Assembly (NCBI GenBank): GCA_016707445.1
Contig: JADJHR010000002.1
Span: 66,791-130,790, forward strand
Direction of reading: 5' to 3'
From: Rubrivivax sp.
GTDB lineage: Bacteria > Pseudomonadota > Gammaproteobacteria > Burkholderiales > Burkholderiaceae_C
Length of the DNA stretch: 64,000 nucleotides
The notes beneath the pieces were generated by a model. It was given only the letters and a program-made list of their open reading frames with translations, was not told the origin of the DNA and made no database searches. Shown piece by piece: positions 63,133-64,000 of this stretch. The translations under genes were made by a program, and so were the position numbers. The first letter of the stretch is position 1. Every line of letters begins with the position of its first letter.

Positions 63133-63953
63133 TGAATCGGCTGTCCGCCGCAACCCGCGGCCACCTGCACAGCGTGCATCTGATCGTGGGGTCGGTGCTG
63201 TCGCTGATGCTGGCGGCGGGCCCGGCACGCGCGGCGTTGTTCGACGACGACGAGGCGCGCAAGGCGATTCTCGATCTGCGCGCCCGCGTGACGCAGAACG
63301 ACGAGCAGACCAAGGCCCGGATGTCGGAACTGACCGCGGCCAATGCGCGGCTGACCGAGCAGATCAACGCCCTGCGGGGCAGCCTGCTCGATCTGAACAA
63401 CCAGCTCGAGGTCCTGCGCAGCGACATGGCCCGCCTGCGCGGTGGCGACGAGCAGACGCAGCGCGCGCTGGCTGACCTGCAGAAGCTGCAGAAGGACCTG
63501 GGCCAGGCCGTGGACGACCGGCTGCGCAAGCTCGAACCGGTGAAGGTCTCGCTCGATGGCCGTCAGTTCAACGCCGACCCCGAAGAGCGCCGCAGCTACG
63601 ACGACGCCGTGGCGCTGGTGCGGGGTGGCGACTTCGACAAGGCGGCAGTGGCACTGGCCGCCTTCCAGCGGCGCTTTCCGAGCAGCGGTTATGGTGATTC
63701 GGTGCGCTACTGGCTGGGCAATGCGCAGTACGCGCGGCGCGACTACAAGGAGGCCATCGCCACCTTCCGTGCCTTTGTCGCCGCGGCGCCCGAACATCCG
63801 CGGGCGCCCGAGGCCTTGCTGGCGCTGGCCAACAGCCAGGCCGAGATGAAGGACACCAAGGGTGCGCGCAAAACGGTCGAAGACCTGATCAAGACCTACC
63901 CGCGCAGCGAGGCCGCTCAAGCCGGCAAGGAACGCCTGGCGTCGCTGAAGTAG
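63132..63953 (+). CDS. cpoB: Cell division coordinator CpoB (YbgF)
   Basis: A 273-residue periplasmic protein that coordinates peptidoglycan synthesis with outer-membrane constriction. The signal peptide ends near LAAGPARAALFDDD. A coiled coil (residues ~45-135: LTEQINALRGSLLDLNNQLEVLRSDMARL) drives trimerisation. Three TPR-like repeats follow (YDDAVALVRGGDFDKAAVALAAFQRRFP, YWLGNAQYARRDYKEAIATFRAFVAAAP, ALLALANSQAEMKDTKGARKTVEDLIKTYP). The ATG at 63132 overlaps the pal stop. Confidence 0.95.
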   Translation: MNRLSAATRGHLHSVHLIVGSVLSLMLAAGPARAALFDDDEARKAILDLRARVTQNDEQTKARMSELTAANARLTEQINALRGSLLDLNNQLEVLRSDMARLRGGDEQTQRALADLQKLQKDLGQAVDDRLRKLEPVKVSLDGRQFNADPEERRSYDDAVALVRGGDFDKAAVALAAFQRRFPSSGYGDSVRYWLGNAQYARRDYKEAIATFRAFVAAAPEHPRAPEALLALANSQAEMKDTKGARKTVEDLIKTYPRSEAAQAGKERLASLK

Positions 63954-63956
63954 CGC

Positions 63957-63971
63957 CCGCCCTGTGGGCGG
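63957..63971. terminator. Short hairpin after cpoB, possible terminator
   Basis: CCGCCC-TGT-GGGCGG forms a 6-bp GC stem 4 bp after the cpoB stop. No T-run follows, so termination is uncertain. A TAGAAT near 63993 at the window edge could be a promoter element for the next gene. Confidence 0.4.
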
Positions 63972-64000
63972 CAATCGAGTGGAAGTGCGAACCTAGAATC

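Overview
This 64 kb window is GC-rich chromosomal DNA from a betaproteobacterium, most likely a Burkholderiales member near the Leptothrix/Rubrivivax/Aquincola group. The gene run yebC-purD-hemF-nadD-rsfS-rlmH-maf-rng, the lysine/alanine-rich tail on RsfS, a Bug-type solute receptor, CreA and tolB-pal-cpoB all fit that group. I saw no rRNA, tRNA or CRISPR array. The placement is inferred from gene content, not from a database search.

Layout. 1-8.1 kb: purine use, with divergent xanthine dehydrogenase (xdhA, xdhB cut by the left edge) and a guanine deaminase operon carrying a BMP-type nucleoside ABC importer. 8.1-20.5 kb: a diguanylate cyclase; a ParA-like/epoxide hydrolase/ferredoxin/CYP153 operon; stress and periplasmic proteins; a GntR-Bug-MmgE/PrpD operon; a CadR-type regulator facing an unusual CDF transporter. 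20.5-29.8 kb: Pcm, then an accessory block with an inactivated CHAT-like/transglutaminase-like protein coupled to an alpha/beta hydrolase, a patatin lipoprotein, an unknown lipoprotein and a two-component system. 29.8-40.9 kb: ABC exporter, chemoreceptor, MFS pump, HutG, DUF1499 and DUF853 genes, interleaved with decayed genes: a DUF748 fragment, a thioesterase remnant, an ArsR/SRPBCC pair broken by an 8-bp tandem repeat, and a truncated SulP gene. 41-47.8 kb: the housekeeping run. 48-57 kb: a MntA/HepT pair cut by an IS66 remnant, an MscS channel, and a tandem duplication of a ~1,000-residue lipoprotein lipase. 57-64 kb: ECF sigma/anti-sigma pair, AhpD-like protein, MsbA and tolB-pal-cpoB.

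Two themes stand out. First, hydrolases that may act on lipids are concentrated here: two giant lipase-like lipoproteins, a patatin, and the hydrolase coupled to the CHAT-like protein. Second, single-base indels break the reading frame of several genes, including essential ones (purD, nadD), as well as rlmH, rng and an ABC permease. In each case restoring one base gives a protein of normal family length. This suggests consensus sequencing errors rather than true loss, so frame-based claims for nearby genes deserve the same caution.

The best candidates for undescribed biology are the CHAT-like/transglutaminase-like plus hydrolase operon (21.3-25.1 kb) and the 8-bp repeat inside the ArsR gene (36.3 kb).
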